DNA from: Diploscapter coronatus
Taxonomy: Eukaryota; Nematoda; Chromadorea; Rhabditida; Rhabditidae
Assembly: GCA_964036155.1 (NCBI GenBank)
Contig: OZ038422.1
Location: 77,585,201 to 77,649,200, forward strand
Length of the DNA: 64,000 bases
Direction: 5' to 3'
Made by a program: the position numbers and the translations under genes. Shown here one piece after another: positions 13,057 to 25,300 of this stretch; position 1 is the first letter of the stretch; every line of letters begins with the position of its first letter. The notes beneath the pieces are model-generated. The model searched no databases. It was not told where the DNA came from and saw nothing but the letters and a program-made list of their open reading frames with translations.

Positions 13057-15692
13057 ATTTTCAACCAAAGACAAGAATTGGAAGTTTTCTTGGAGTTTTT
13101 AGAAGTTCAACAACAAAAATGCAATGCAGAATACTTCAAGAAAACTTAAATTATCCATCCAAACCGTTTCTGTATATATTGATAATCGTCAAAAATGTCT
13201 TCACAAAGACAGTTCAAATCGTATAATCATGTGTATTTGAAAACGCATATCTTCTAAGTCACAAATCACTATTTGGGTTTGTCGTAGCTTCTTGAAGAAG
13301 CTTATTGTTTCTTTGCAATTTTCAATAGTAGACGGTTACGTCTCACTTCTCTAACTTCACAAACACATTTATTTGGGAATCATGATACGTGTGCATACAA
13401 ATCGATAGGCTTTATGAATCAAATCAGATTTATTTATTTATTTTCGTTAGATTAGGAATTATCATTTATTTGCTGCGAGTTGGAATCAATGTGGTTATTT
13501 TTGTCGATCTTTAGACCTCATGTTGATTTCAATCATTTCTTGTATCTCAAATGATGGCTATATCGCAATGACTATTTTGTTATTTTCATAATTCAATTTT
13601 TTTCTGAAGACAAAATCGTCACGATTGAGGCCAGCTTCTCACCAGAATCAAACATATCGAATGTTATATTTGACGGATACGCATATTTATTTTGAAAATA
13701 AATATTTTCAATTAAGCCTAATGTTAAAATAACATCTAAAAGAAATAATGCATCAGAAAGATTACGCACTTTACACGCAATATTTGAATGCATCAAAATT
13801 GACACAATCTCATAGTATTTCAAAACGGAAAGAGCACTTTTTCTGGATTTCTAAAGTGAAAGCTTTATTATTTCGCTAAAAATCCATGTGTAATTTATGT
13901 CCATTGAGAATGTTATGCGCGAGTGTCTATGTGTGTATGCATGGGGTTATATAATTTGTAAGACGGAAAGATTGAATGTGACTCTGGGGACACTTTCTCT
14001 GATTACACATGTTTTCATCTGATGCATGAAAAAATAGCATTGTGACTTTACTAATTTCAATCCATTTTTGGCAATAATAATTTTTGAATGAACTATTCAA
14101 ATTTTAGCCTTACTTCAAAAGTTAAGAAATCGAAATAACAAAAAAACATTTCTCCAGTCTAGTGTAGGGCGCTGTATTAACTCGTCTTCCATTTTTGGAT
14201 TAGACGAAAGAAAAGATAGAGGAAAAGGAAAGAGTAAAGCGTATGGAAGATAGAGGAAGGGATGACTGCTAGCAGGCAGAGGCAGCAATGGGAGAAGGAC
14301 TGGAGGGCCAATGGACTTGTGCTTTCGTCCAAACTTGCCAAAGAGGCATTGATTTTAGTGTTGGACGTCCACCCTCTACATTATTCTTCTAGTCTTCCTC
14401 TCTCCTCTTCCCTTCTTCCCTCTTTTTATTTTTCTATACATCCTTCCTCTTCGTTTCTATCATTTTCAGGAAATTTTCATGATTTTTTTAATTTATTGAT
14501 TGACTCGCCTTACTTTTGAACATATTTGACCTTAGGTTTTTTTTTTAAATTTTTTTTGCTAATCCAAAAATTATATCCTTGGTGATCGCGTTTGAAAGTT
14601 TCGCGAAGATTTTTCATTTGTACCTCCCAAGAAATTTAAAAATGGCGACTATCATTGAGTCCCACCTTCACGTATAGTTCTATGAAAGATCGAAGCTCAT
14701 TAAAAGTGAAGTGCCCATAAAATTTTCTGTTGCAAAGCGATAAGTGAATTTTAATCGTTGCTTTACGAGACCAGTTTGCATTCCTGAGCAGGGCCAAGTA
14801 CATTTTCCCGATTAGGAAGTGATTTGCTACCTTGCAGTTGGAATAGCTCATTTGTCGATCAGAAAGCATAATAAATTGGCGCTCCAATAGACACTTATCG
14901 CCTCAAAAATAAAGAATCACATTCGTGGAATTTCGGAGAGATGTCTCGGAAAAACTCGCGCACGCCAACATTTTTGCACTATCAAAGAACAGAATGCTTA
15001 CAAACTCAAAACCCAAATTCCTCCACCCCATTCACATGTCAGATTCGTGATAATTCCACTACTCTTCCCCGTCCATCCGCTTTTCGCCCAAAACATAAAA
15101 ATCAAATTTTGAAAGAGTCAATTCCCCTCTTACAGTAAGCGAAAGTGACCGATAAGATTGTTTATCAAATTTTGCAAAGCTCGAATTTCGGCCTTGATCA
15201 ACTTCCCGCTTTGATACAACATTTTGCTGTTTCGTATTCAATAAAATAAGGGAGTGAAGATACAGTATTCCAAAATGTTAAGAAAAATTTACACAATTTT
15301 AGTAATTCTCAAAATATTGGAGGCAGTTAACTGGCTCATGCCAGAAGTTTGAGAAATTTTGATCCTTCAACTATCCACAATTCTAATTCTTATTCGAGTA
15401 AGAACAAGTTTCATTTTAAGTTTTAAAAACTCAAAAATTAGTCGGTCATTGTCGGGGTTCACTGACGGAGAAACTTGGTTTGAATTCTTGTCAATTTCGT
15501 GATTTCCCAGTGGGAGTTATTTCTCTCCTTCGCCTGCTATATCCCTGGACATTCGTCTTTTGGCCCTTCTTCTGGCCTAACTTCCATCTTTGCTTCCACT
15601 CCTTTCATCCCTCGCCTTGACTTTACTTTTTCTCAATTTCCAGTTCAGAACGTCGACTTTCGAATTCCCAATGTAAAGAACATCGAATTTTG
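13057..15692. other. Intergenic, 2.6 kb, nothing coding seen
   Basis: AT-rich sequence between two plus-strand genes. A CT-rich tract at about 14380-14470 creates an open frame of low-complexity Ser/Pro/Phe. The patch at 15500-15690 is less AT-rich and lies directly upstream of the TMEM151-like start, so it may be promoter or 5' UTR. No RNA gene recognised. Confidence 0.5.
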
Positions 15693-18600
15693 ATGGCTCG
15701 CAATGCGGACGATGAATTCCTCGTTGCGGTTCGTGTCTTTTCATCTAAAAGAATTTTTTTTTTTATGGATTCATAAAATTTGAAATGACAAACAACGGAT
15801 AAATTACCCTTAAAGAAGTATCCATTAATCCAAAGCTACGCATAGACGAATACCAAAACTTGATGGAGTTCGCAGATTTTCAGAAACCTCGCCGTCCATC
15901 GCTGGCCCGAGTCCTCTGCTACACTCCCTACTGCAAATGTCTATGTTCGACATTCCTACTCTTCGGATGTATAGCCTACGCGCTGTTGTGCCACTTTAAA
16001 CATTCAGCATATTCTGGACTCCAACCACTTTGGATGTATGATTGCTTACTCATCAATAGAGTCTCAACAATATTTTAGTCATCAACATGGCGCCTGTGCC
16101 CAAGGCTACAATCTCGTTCCGATTCTGCTGGCAGTCATGCTCTATACGATCTACATCATGGAGTGTTGGAATTGTCGACGGAAACTCGCTAATATGAAGA
16201 AGGTAGCGAAAATTTGAATGTGAATTCCGACCTTTGAAAAGGATGTTTGATTTCTATAAGTCACCAGAAGGTGGATACTTGTAACGTGAAAACTGAAATT
16301 ATGAAGATTCATTTCTTTTTTCAGATATCCATTGATGACGCCGTAAAATACCTCAATTTACTTCGAGAATCAGTGCCTGTTGTCTGGTGGAAAAGTGTCA
16401 ATTATCACTACGCGAGGAGAACAAGGCAAATCACGAGGTGATAATTCTCATCATATCGATTTTTTTAAATTTCTCAAGATTTACTTGAAGACATTAAATT
16501 TCATAACTCTAAAACTAACTAATAAAACAAATACCCTAATTTGTTTGGGAACTCGTTCAGTATGATGGATGAATTTGGCATAATTGATTTCACTCTTTTG
16601 GCTCATTTCTAAATCTCTTGTTCCTCCAACTGGGATTAGTTCTTCCCTAAACTAATCCAGTTGTTTCAACATCACGTGATACGGAGAAGAAAACGACAAA
16701 TTTCTAGGTATCGAAATGGCGATACCTTGCCGGCGACACAGGTCTTCTATGAGCGAGTGGACACCCAAGCTGCTGGCAGCGTGTTCATATATGAGAATTG
16801 CGGTATTAAGGTAATCGGCGTTCTTGAAAATCTAAAAAGCTTGTCGCATCGTGACCAGAGACGAGCAGCATAAACGCGTTTTTAGCGAAAATGCCCTTTT
16901 TGAAAAATTTTTTGACGAAAACACAAAATAAAAATTTAGAAAGGCACCGCGTTAAATGAAAACGCATAACGAAATTTAAGAAGAGGTTTTCGGTAAACGA
17001 AAATAAAAATCACAATACCGCTTGTCTCTGGTCGTGGCATAACCCTATCTTCCTACCATTCTGATTCAATTGGTTTGAGTTTCCTAATGGCCAATATCCA
17101 ATGCTCTAAAATAGTTGACTCACTCAGGATATCACACGTCAAATCGCTCAACTAAACAAACACCGAGTAACTCGCATCCGGCTGTCGAAGGGATTCGTTT
17201 TCGCCTGCCTCCAAGCAGCCAACGAATTTGAAGAACAACGAACGAGATTTTTTAACGAAAATGAAGCCAAAGATGACTACATGCAAGTAAGTAGTTGGCA
17301 AAAATAGAAAATTCTCGAACAATGCATGACTTTAGACGAAAACATTCAACTCGAACTCATTTCCGAGCTAATAAAAACTCAATAATCTTTGATAGGCACT
17401 TGCTCACTCCATGCAATTTCCTAAAAGATACCATGACTGTTAGAATTTTTAAAGATTTACATAAAATTAATGAACACCTGAAGCATCGATAGTGTGCTAT
17501 CAAGAGCTTTATGAGAAAATCACAATCGGTTTGATTTGCAGGTCCGCGAAGGCATGGAATTGGATGGGTGTGACTTCGTGGACGAGTTGCTCTGCTTTGA
17601 TTCCCTGCCTTTCTACCTGCATCCAGTCATTTTCTGGTTCTTCTCGATTTTCCTACTTTCATGGCCGCTTCGCATCACTGCTGAATGCTGTACTTCGCTT
17701 CTCAACTTGCAAATCAACAAATTGTTCGGAACAAATTATTTGAGGTAAGAAAAGATGAGCTTGAAACTTTTCCTTAACTTCGTGACTAAAACGAGATAGT
17801 ATAGAGAGAGAGAGAGAGAGAGAAAATTCTACACTCTAGCCCTCCTACCCACCGCGCTAAATTTTCAAGTTACGAGGTCGCGAAGAAATGAACATTTCTA
17901 CCATTTTATTGACGAAAAACCGATTCATTTCAGTCCTTCATCAATGCATTATACGGGTCCGCTGACGAGAACCTCATCAATTCGTTCTGACCAACTCGAA
18001 GCCGCTCTCATGGATCAACAATACTTCATAGTGCCCTCCTATAGTCAGGCTATTCTTCTAGCTGCTCAACAGCCTACTGTAAGTTTCATAAATAAACTAA
18101 AGTTAAAGGAAGAGATTTGTTGACAGTGAATTTTTTTTTCACAAAACTGCGCTGCAGATCTCTTCATGCTGTGCTGCCAAAATTCTGAAACGAAAAGTAG
18201 AACCAATCAAGATTGTCCCAAGGATAAATGATGGGCAGCTAAATAAAAATTTCAGTGCCTCTTCTCATCGAACTACGCCCCACTTACAAACGATCCCTAC
18301 ATTTTGACGAACTACGGTGCGATCGCGAACAACAACAACGACGAGTGCATGTCTTTACCAGTCTTTCCGAGAAGACCGCTTTCCGTCAGTCGATCCATGA
18401 GCTACAGCAAACTGCAACCGTAAGTTAAAGCCATTTATTCCAAATCAAGATTGGCTAGCAATTTTGAAATGAATAGAACTATCAGAAACGATAGAATTTT
18501 TCTAAATAATTTCTAAGAAAACACACATCGAACAGTCCAAGTATTTATTGTAGTTATGAAGAAGATCAAATTTAGCGAGAACCCTCTTCTTCCACCTCGT

Positions 18601-19088
18601 CGGCCATCAATTCGCACGCCTCGTTCGTTCTCGCTAGCAGGCCTCTCTCGATGGTCGTCAACTGCTAATGAATATCAAAGGCTTTCATCGCCTGATCCCT
18701 CTGATGAGGCCCCGCCTCCATACGAAGTATGAGATCCTTCTGCAATGACAGTTTGTGAATGGTGTAGCGCGAAATGACGGAATAATGCTCCCGTTTCTGT
18801 ACAAATCCTGTCAATTTCTACTGCGTTCAGTCATTTCTACGTTTCGTCATTCCTTCATTTATGGGATGCTTTCTGAAAATAAAGATCTCGAGTTTTGCAA
18901 AAACTTTCAAATCACGAAAATATCAATAAAAATCATCGAAACCAATAGAAAATAAATAAATAGAAGACAGGTTGTTGAACTTGTAGGTCGCCCTGCGAAT
19001 GGTGGCCCCTGTATACGATCGCTTGAGGGCGTCATTTGGATCGGCGCGCAGAGCGTCATTCAAACTACTTCCCACTGAAGAAGCTTGA
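15693..19088 (+). CDS. TMEM151-family membrane protein
   Basis: Exons: 15693-15728, 15884-16035, 16079-16202, 16325-16437, 16708-16810, 17128-17286, 17542-17744, 17934-18078, 18256-18419, 18576-18726 and 18987-19088. All phases agree (483 residues). Homology to the animal TMEM151 family is clear: YCKCLC in the first membrane segment, IMECWNC after the second, PVVWWKSVNYHYARRTRQ, RYRNGD with TQVFYERVDT, KDDYMQVREGMEL, a hydrophobic segment ending LLSWPLRITAE, and VPSYSQAILLA. The family's molecular role is not known. The C-terminal tail has a PPPY motif (about residue 446), a possible WW-domain ligand. The first exon is tentative: its donor is GTTCGT, as in the copper transporter gene, and an alternative ATG at 15863 reads straight into exon 2 and gives 478 residues. 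If the last intron is retained, the protein stops at once after PPPYEV. AATAAA lies at 19165. Confidence 0.92.
16846..17040. repeat. Foldback element in TMEM151-like intron 5
   Basis: Arms at 16846-16871 and 17015-17040 are inverted copies sharing the core ACCAGAGAC. They enclose about 140 bp of AT-rich sequence and lie wholly within the intron 16811-17127. This suits a small MITE. No coding potential. Confidence 0.5.
17802..17823. repeat. (GA)n microsatellite
   Basis: About eleven GA units in the intron before the TMEM151-like exon at 17934. Confidence 0.9.
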
Positions 19089-20094
19089 TCTCATCGATTC
19101 AGAAATTCCGATCTCAACCTAATTATTCAGCCATTATCGACTTACAATTAGGCTAAACTACCCAAATAAATTGTGTTTTCTTGCAAATGTAACGTTTGAT
19201 GATTGCAGTAATCATATTTGTGTAGTGCTCGCTAATCTATAAAAATAAAAAAAAATTTTATAGAAAGTTATTATCTGAATTTCAACTTTTCGATGGAATC
19301 CTAAACCTGTTAATGCCTGAAAGGAAAGAATTCTCATTTATTGATTTTTTCAAGAAAGTGAATAATTATTATTTTTTTTCTAAAAAATAGACATATTACT
19401 GCAGTTTTTCCATATGATTAAAAAATTACGTGTTCGCAAAAATAACACTAACTGATATGTTATTTTCACTCAATTCACTTTTTAAAAAAATATATGCCTA
19501 AAATAATGATTTTTTTCTTTAAAAATATAGGAGGGATAGATCGCAGAGGTCTCTGACGATCGTCCTCCCTAGGACTGATCATAAGACTTTCGTTGACTAA
19601 AACATAAACTTAGAAAAACTTGATATTTTTCTGGCATCCTTTCCTCTTTTGCGATATTTGAGATAAACAGCCTAGGTATGAGAAAAAATAGATTTTTTTT
19701 TTAAATTTCTATAAAAACTATGAATAGACATAAAATACTCGAAATCGCATTTCGTCAAAATAACTAAGATACTGAAAATCATACCTTGCAAATTTGAAAA
19801 CTAAAAATCACTATAATTACGCCCTTTGGGTGGATCCACTCTTAGGAGAAATCATTTATGATTTGATATCCTACATCGTAATTTATGATCCATAAATTTT
19901 CCTGGAGAAAATGACACTTTTTCTTTCGCCGTTTGCAACCTTAGCGACAAAGTGGCTGCTTTCTCACCAGAAAACGAGAAGACGTAGTTTCGCGCAGATT
20001 TGTGGATAAGATGATAAGATATTCATGATCGGCAAGGAATCCAGCCGATTACTAAAATGCTAATCAATGACATTTTCGTCTTTTTCTTTCAAAC
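19089..20094. other. Intergenic, 1.0 kb
   Basis: AT-rich sequence with a poly(A) signal for the upstream gene at 19165-19170. No further exons or RNA genes seen. Confidence 0.55.
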
Positions 20095-22572
20095 ATGAAC
20101 CGCATATTGACGTGTATTTTAATTTCGCGATTTTTTTACCTCGCGAATGCCTGCATAGCGGCTCCTGATATGGGTTAGTTTTTTCTTTGAAAATCTCTTT
20201 CTTATCTTATTAGACTATTCATCGATCTGTTTTGATTTTTGTTCGTTTCAGAAGATGATGATCCTACTGGTAAGTCAATTTCTTTTTGAGATCAAAATCT
20301 TTTGATCGAAAATCCAATTCAGCTTGCCCCAATCCAGTTGAACCGAATCACATTGTTCCCTACCTCGGATCTGGTTGCGATGTTTATTTGACGGGTAAAA
20401 TTTTATTCTTTTATTCGGTAAGTCCGAAAAATACCTCCAACCTCAATAATTAATACTTGAAAACTGTTAAATTGTTTATTCTTCTAACAGTTTTTTTAAT
20501 ACCTTTCCGATATATCATTTTATTTTGAAGAAATAAAGTATTTTTTTATTTAGCACCACCTGTCCAAGCTTATATCGACCCATATGATTTTGTCATGCAT
20601 TCGTTCGACAACAACCCATCTACACCGGCAGCGACATTTTACTGCGACGCGGGTCTTGGCTCGTTAGTTCGAGTGGTATGCTTTTTCGTATTTTTGGTTA
20701 AATCTTGTGCTTATTCGGACTCTTACAACTTTTAAGGCAAAAAATTTGACCTTTACTAAAATCCTTTAAAATTTGTATATAGTTCAGCCATTTTCTTCCA
20801 TTTCAACATTACTCCTTCATTACACTTGCGAACTTTTCAAGAAGTCTCAATGAAATTATCTTCATTTTTAATCAAGAGCTTGCTTATTTTAGGAAAACAA
20901 TGAATGCATCTACGTGAACAGCGATTTTCTCGACCTACAGACCGGGTTCGATGCAGGTGCCTGTGGTGCATACTTATATCAAGATCGGAAGGTGACAGGT
21001 ACCAATTTGTTCTTTTATATGTATTTAGACAAGAATCATGTGAATTTATTGTGTGAGATTAAGGATATTCTTGAATATATAGAATTTCACAACTCTACCA
21101 TTGAAAACGGAATCATTTTATTTATTACCCGAATGATAGCTGAGAGAAATTTTAAAAAGGCATTAAATTTCAGGAATCAGCTGCATGGGCGCAACTACAC
21201 CGGGTAAGTAAAATTTTTCATTTCTTAAATGTTTACAATTTCAGCTTGTCCTGAACCAGTCACTCCTCCATTCATCGATCCATTTACCGATTGCACAAGT
21301 TACTCTCCAAGTAAGAAAATTTAATCAAAGCTTGTGTCGGAAAATGTATCGTTATTTTTTAAAGTCAAACTTTATTTCTCAGCAATCTTGATAAAACGAG
21401 TATTATGATGTCTTAATCTATTACTAATTGTTCAGCCACACCACCCCTTGCGTATCAAAATCCAACAGGCTTCACATTTTGCGCTACTTGCAATGCAGAC
21501 ACTGCCGCCGAGCTTCAATGCGATCCAAATTTGGGTGGATTGATTCAAGTTGTAAGTTGAAAAACTTCATTTTTAATTCAATAGAGTTGATCTCGATATT
21601 TTGCTTTGCCAAACTGTGTATTACAGAATAAATCTTGAGTGAGATTCTAAATTGAATAGTTTCTAAGTTTAAGTTTCGCGGAGTTTTGTTCAGGATTCTT
21701 TTCTATTGATTCCAGGAAGGCGGTCAATGTTTCTATACGACCGATTCCTCTCCCTATTTAGCGGTCGGGCGTGAAGGCTATCTAAATGATCAATGTGGAA
21801 CGTATTACTATCAAAATCAGCGAGTTATTGGCTTATCCTGCATGGGAAATGTCGGTCAGTCCAATCTTATAGCTACATATTCAGGCTTTTAAAAACTTAT
21901 TGATATTTTTCTAGCCCTGATTTCTATTTAATTATCATTACCATACCAGCTTTCAGGTTTCATATTCTTCAGAAAATTTGTTTTCAGCTTGCACCCCAGC
22001 TCCACCTGAACCAATATATGCCGACCCACTTGATCCTGCTAGCTGTGCCATTTGGAATCCTCGTAAGAATAACCTCAACTTTTTTTAATAAAGAATAATT
22101 TTAATTTCAGCGCCTCCCGTTCCTGGGAGATCTCCTCTCCAAGGTTTTAGCACGCATCCGATTGACAACAATCCAACGACGCCTGACGCGACCTCCATAT
22201 GCAACTTTGATTGTGGAACAATGATTCGTGTGGTAGGAAATTTAGTTTTTTTTTCAATTTGGATAAGTGACGCAGTTGATAAGACACTCCATCCATCACG
22301 AATCTTTCATTTTGATCCTACTCCAGATAAAATTTGTGCAAAAATGATGCATTATTATCAATGAAAAATTTGAAATTTCACATTATTAATATCAGTCTGA
22401 TGATAAAAAAATAATTTTAAAAATCAATTTTCAGTCCGGAGACATCTGTATTTACGTCGACCCTTCAACAGTTGATCTTCGAGTCGGTTTCCAACCCACC
22501 GACGACTGTGGATCATACTATTACCAAGACCAAGAAGTCACTGCGATGGCGTGCATCGGACCAAGACCATAA
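20095..22572 (+). CDS. Secreted protein of three repeated Cys-containing modules, unknown family
   Basis: Twelve exons join in phase: 20095-20173, 20252-20269, 20323-20394, 20554-20675, 20893-20998, 21174-21203, 21245-21310, 21436-21551, 21716-21854, 21988-22062, 22111-22232 and 22435-22572 (360 residues). A signal peptide is clear (MNRILTCILISRFFYLANA). After a short acidic linker (EDDDPT) come three modules of about 105 residues. Each has a start ACP or ACT with a conserved EP and one further Cys; a Pro-rich middle with two to four Cys ending GGLIQV, GSLVRV or GTMIRV; and an end with C(I/F)Y, CGxYxYQ and a Cys-Met-Gly-like turn. NNPSTP and NNPTTP recur in modules 1 and 3. Exon borders follow the modules. 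No membrane anchor; secretion is inferred. I do not recognise the domain. AATAAA lies at 22633. Confidence 0.85.
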
Positions 22573-23787
22573 GCTATTGTGCAACCGTATTCAGCCACCT
22601 CTAATTTATTACTACTTATTGCTTCATTTGAAAATAAATTAATTTTCTATTCTGAAGTTTTCAATCCAGAAACTAAAGAAGACAAAGTGCTGAGGGCGAC
22701 TGAAGCGACCCATTTTTTCTTGTCTCTGAACACCATGAAATTAAAGAAGATCAAATTTAGTTATGACTATTTTCCCCAAACTTCATTTGGCAGATAAGTA
22801 TTTCCAATGATATTTACCTAGTGCACGAGTATTTCTTGATAGTTCATCGTTTTTCGGACTTGAAACGATGAAGAATAATATGTAATTTCTTGGTTCGATA
22901 TAATATAAAATTTTCAGTTTTCTCTACGCTTTTATTATCATTTGGATGAGCTTTCATTATTTTTCTTTTCGCATGCTATGATTAGTTTCTTTTAGAAGCA
23001 GAGCACTATTTAATGAATGTAATTTGATTCTCACCCTACTACAAAAATGTCAGTTGTCCGTATTCATAAATGCATCGGGTGGCAATTGGAAGCCTCCCGA
23101 TGCGTTTATGAATACGAGCACTGCTTGTGCTGTGTTATTTTTGCTTGCTTCCTTTCCTTTTCCAATTGATGTTTCAAATTTAATAGTGCGAAAGCGAGCA
23201 ATAAGCGGAGACGCACGGAGGATCTGTGGTCGAATTGACGATTGGCTGGGTTGAGGTTGGATACTCGCTCTGAGCTGACCAATTTAGTGATGAAGAAGTG
23301 AATGAGCGGAGTAATACGTTGATTTCAAATTTAGATACGATATGCCAATTTTGCATTCATTTTAAAAATTCGAATTTTCTTCGTTTCGCATCGAAATTTT
23401 GGAAGAACTCGAGTATTTTCAGCATGGGAAATGTGATGACATTCAACTATGAAGGTTATCACATACTGTAGTCGCTACTCTATCAACCATTCATGTATTT
23501 TTCTTAGAACTATCGATTTTCTCGATGTTGAAATCAAACATTTTCCGATTGAAAAAAATACAAAAAGCGTGAAAATGATGTACGCGGCAAGGAGTGATGG
23601 GTGGAGTTTTGGCCAGAAGCAAATCACATCCATTATTGATTGAAAGTGGCAGTGTAGCGAGGGAAAACTTGTTTGTTTTCGTTCGTTTCTGGATGAATCA
23701 AACAATTTCGCCTATTTCAGAACTTTTCGATGGTTTTTCGAATTGATTTTCTCAAGATCATTTTCAGTAGGATTACACCGAGTCAAA
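22573..23787. other. Intergenic, 1.2 kb, with two hairpins
   Basis: Contains a short perfect stem (TTCATCGTTT with AAACGATGAA, about 22842-22871) and the larger hairpin listed at 23051-23123. The 3' end has an acceptor-like TTTTCAG at about 23767, 20 bp before the copper-transporter ATG, consistent with trans-splicing. Nothing coding seen. Confidence 0.5.
23051..23123. ncRNA. Candidate pre-miRNA-like hairpin
   Basis: Arms 23059-23083 and 23092-23116 pair over 25 positions with one G-U and one mismatch around an 8-nt loop. Outside them 23051-23057 pairs imperfectly with 118-123, giving a 73-nt imperfect hairpin, about the size of an animal pre-miRNA. It lies 665 bp upstream of the copper transporter. 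I recognise no seed. A small foldback transposon is an equal alternative, and strand is undetermined. Confidence 0.35.
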
Positions 23788-24614
23788 ATGGACATGGACA
23801 TGACGATTCACTTCGGAGAGCGGGAGACGGTTCTATTCAAATTCTGGAAAACCGGATCATTTTGGGGTTCGTTTTTGGAGTCGTTATTTTTGCCATCAAA
23901 GTGACTTGTTTCGAGGTCTGAAATTTTTAGGAATGGCAGTATCATGTCTGATCACCTTCCTGCTCTGCATTCTTTATGAACTGCTCAAATTCGGCAGATA
24001 CGTGATCGCTATGTGGCAGATGAAGGTTGAATAAAATTAGTCTTTAGTGAGACGCTTTTATTTATGATTTTTCAGGAAGAGAACGAGCAAACGCACAACC
24101 AGTCAACGAGTTCTGCCGATGCGTCGAATGGAGCAGATGCTGATGCTGATCCCGGATGGGCTCCCCTCCTTCAAATTACTGGGTTAGATTTATTACTTTT
24201 GAAAAATAACTAATTGAATTGATGAGTAGCTCAGAATAAGATTCAACAGAGCGTTGAAGGAGGCTAGGATATTCTGGGAACTCGAGAAATTTGCTATTCT
24301 TGTGAATTTTGTGATAAGATTCAAGTTTCTGATCCATGAGTCTGAATAATGGATCATCGCTGAAATTCATTCAACAACCATATTTGTCAGTAACTCCTTT
24401 GACTTCCAGAATAACTCGTCGTCTGTTCACAAAGTATCGCATCGCTCACGGACTACTGTATGGTTTCCAACAGTTGCTCGCATTCACTTTGATGCTGATC
24501 GTGATGACGTTCAACGGAAATCTCATCCTGAGTGTGGTCATCGGAGAGGCCGTTGGCTACTTCCTCTTCACTGGATCACCGCTCTTCGAAGCAAAGATGC
24601 AGGAATGCTGCTAG
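23788..24614 (+). CDS. CTR/SLC31-family copper transporter
   Basis: Four exons (23788-23866, 23931-24025, 24076-24182, 24410-24614) give 161 residues, a usual length. CTR proteins are trimeric channels that pass Cu(I) across the plasma or endolysosomal membrane. The N-terminus is Met-rich (MDMDM) followed by HFGERE and a WK, as in the family. The first membrane segment is about residues 28-50 (MAVSCLITFLLCILYELLKF). A loop of about 45 residues rich in Asn, Ser, Ala and Asp follows. Membrane segment 2 carries the selectivity Met-x3-Met (MLIVM, about 122-126), and segment 3 has the Gly-x3-Gly packing motif (GEAVG, about 139-143). The protein ends ECC; C-terminal Cys or His clusters bind copper in relatives. 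Two AATAAA signals lie at 24690-24703. First and second donors are GTTCGT and GTTGAA, unusual but in phase. Confidence 0.95.
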
Positions 24615-25300
24615 TATGAGCGTTTACTGATTTACTTCTTTGATGAATTACTGGTTGAATAGGGAAATTTTCAGTTCATTCACGCAGCTCAATAAAGGAA
24701 TAAAGCGAACGAGTCTTTTTCGATGATATGTTTCTCTACTGAACTGATAATTTCCCAAAAAGCCATTATGATATTTTACGCGCACAAATTATTTATTCCA
24801 CTTCAATCGATTGATCAACATTAGACTGGTGTAGACTTTGATAAAATTGATGTAGGCTAATAACTGATTTTGAAGAAATGCATAATCCGCCAAGCCCTAG
24901 CAAGATTTTCAATCTTCAGTCGAATGAAAATCGCCAGATCTATCAATTATTAGCCGAACTCGTCAAGAAGATTTTGCAATTTCAAGCTCCCAACTTTGTC
25001 GAATCTGATAATTTTCGCTAGAATTTCGTTGTTCAACGTGAATCTTTCAACTACCCGCATATGCCATTGAATTTTGTGATATATCTTGCACACTTATATC
25101 TAATTTTCACATTTTGTCGAAGTAATACATGTGCTTACTCTGCCGCTCAAAATCTAACTTTTTGAAAATCTTCTCGTGTATCTTATTGCAATTTTGTACA
25201 TTAATTCTTTACCCGCAATGATATCTTCCCACCCAACATTTGTACATTACGCATTTCCCAAAATGATGTATTCAAGTTACAGGTAAACTGAATAAATTTA
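24615..25300. other. Convergent intergenic, 0.7 kb
   Basis: Lies between the ends of a plus-strand gene and a minus-strand gene. It holds poly(A) signals for both (AATAAA at 24690 on plus; TTTATT beside 25301 for minus). Nothing else seen. Confidence 0.55.

Noticed and set aside
14262..14519. 85-codon Ser/Pro/Phe-rich frame
   Set aside because: Low-complexity CT tract between genes; no signal, no splice sites in phase.
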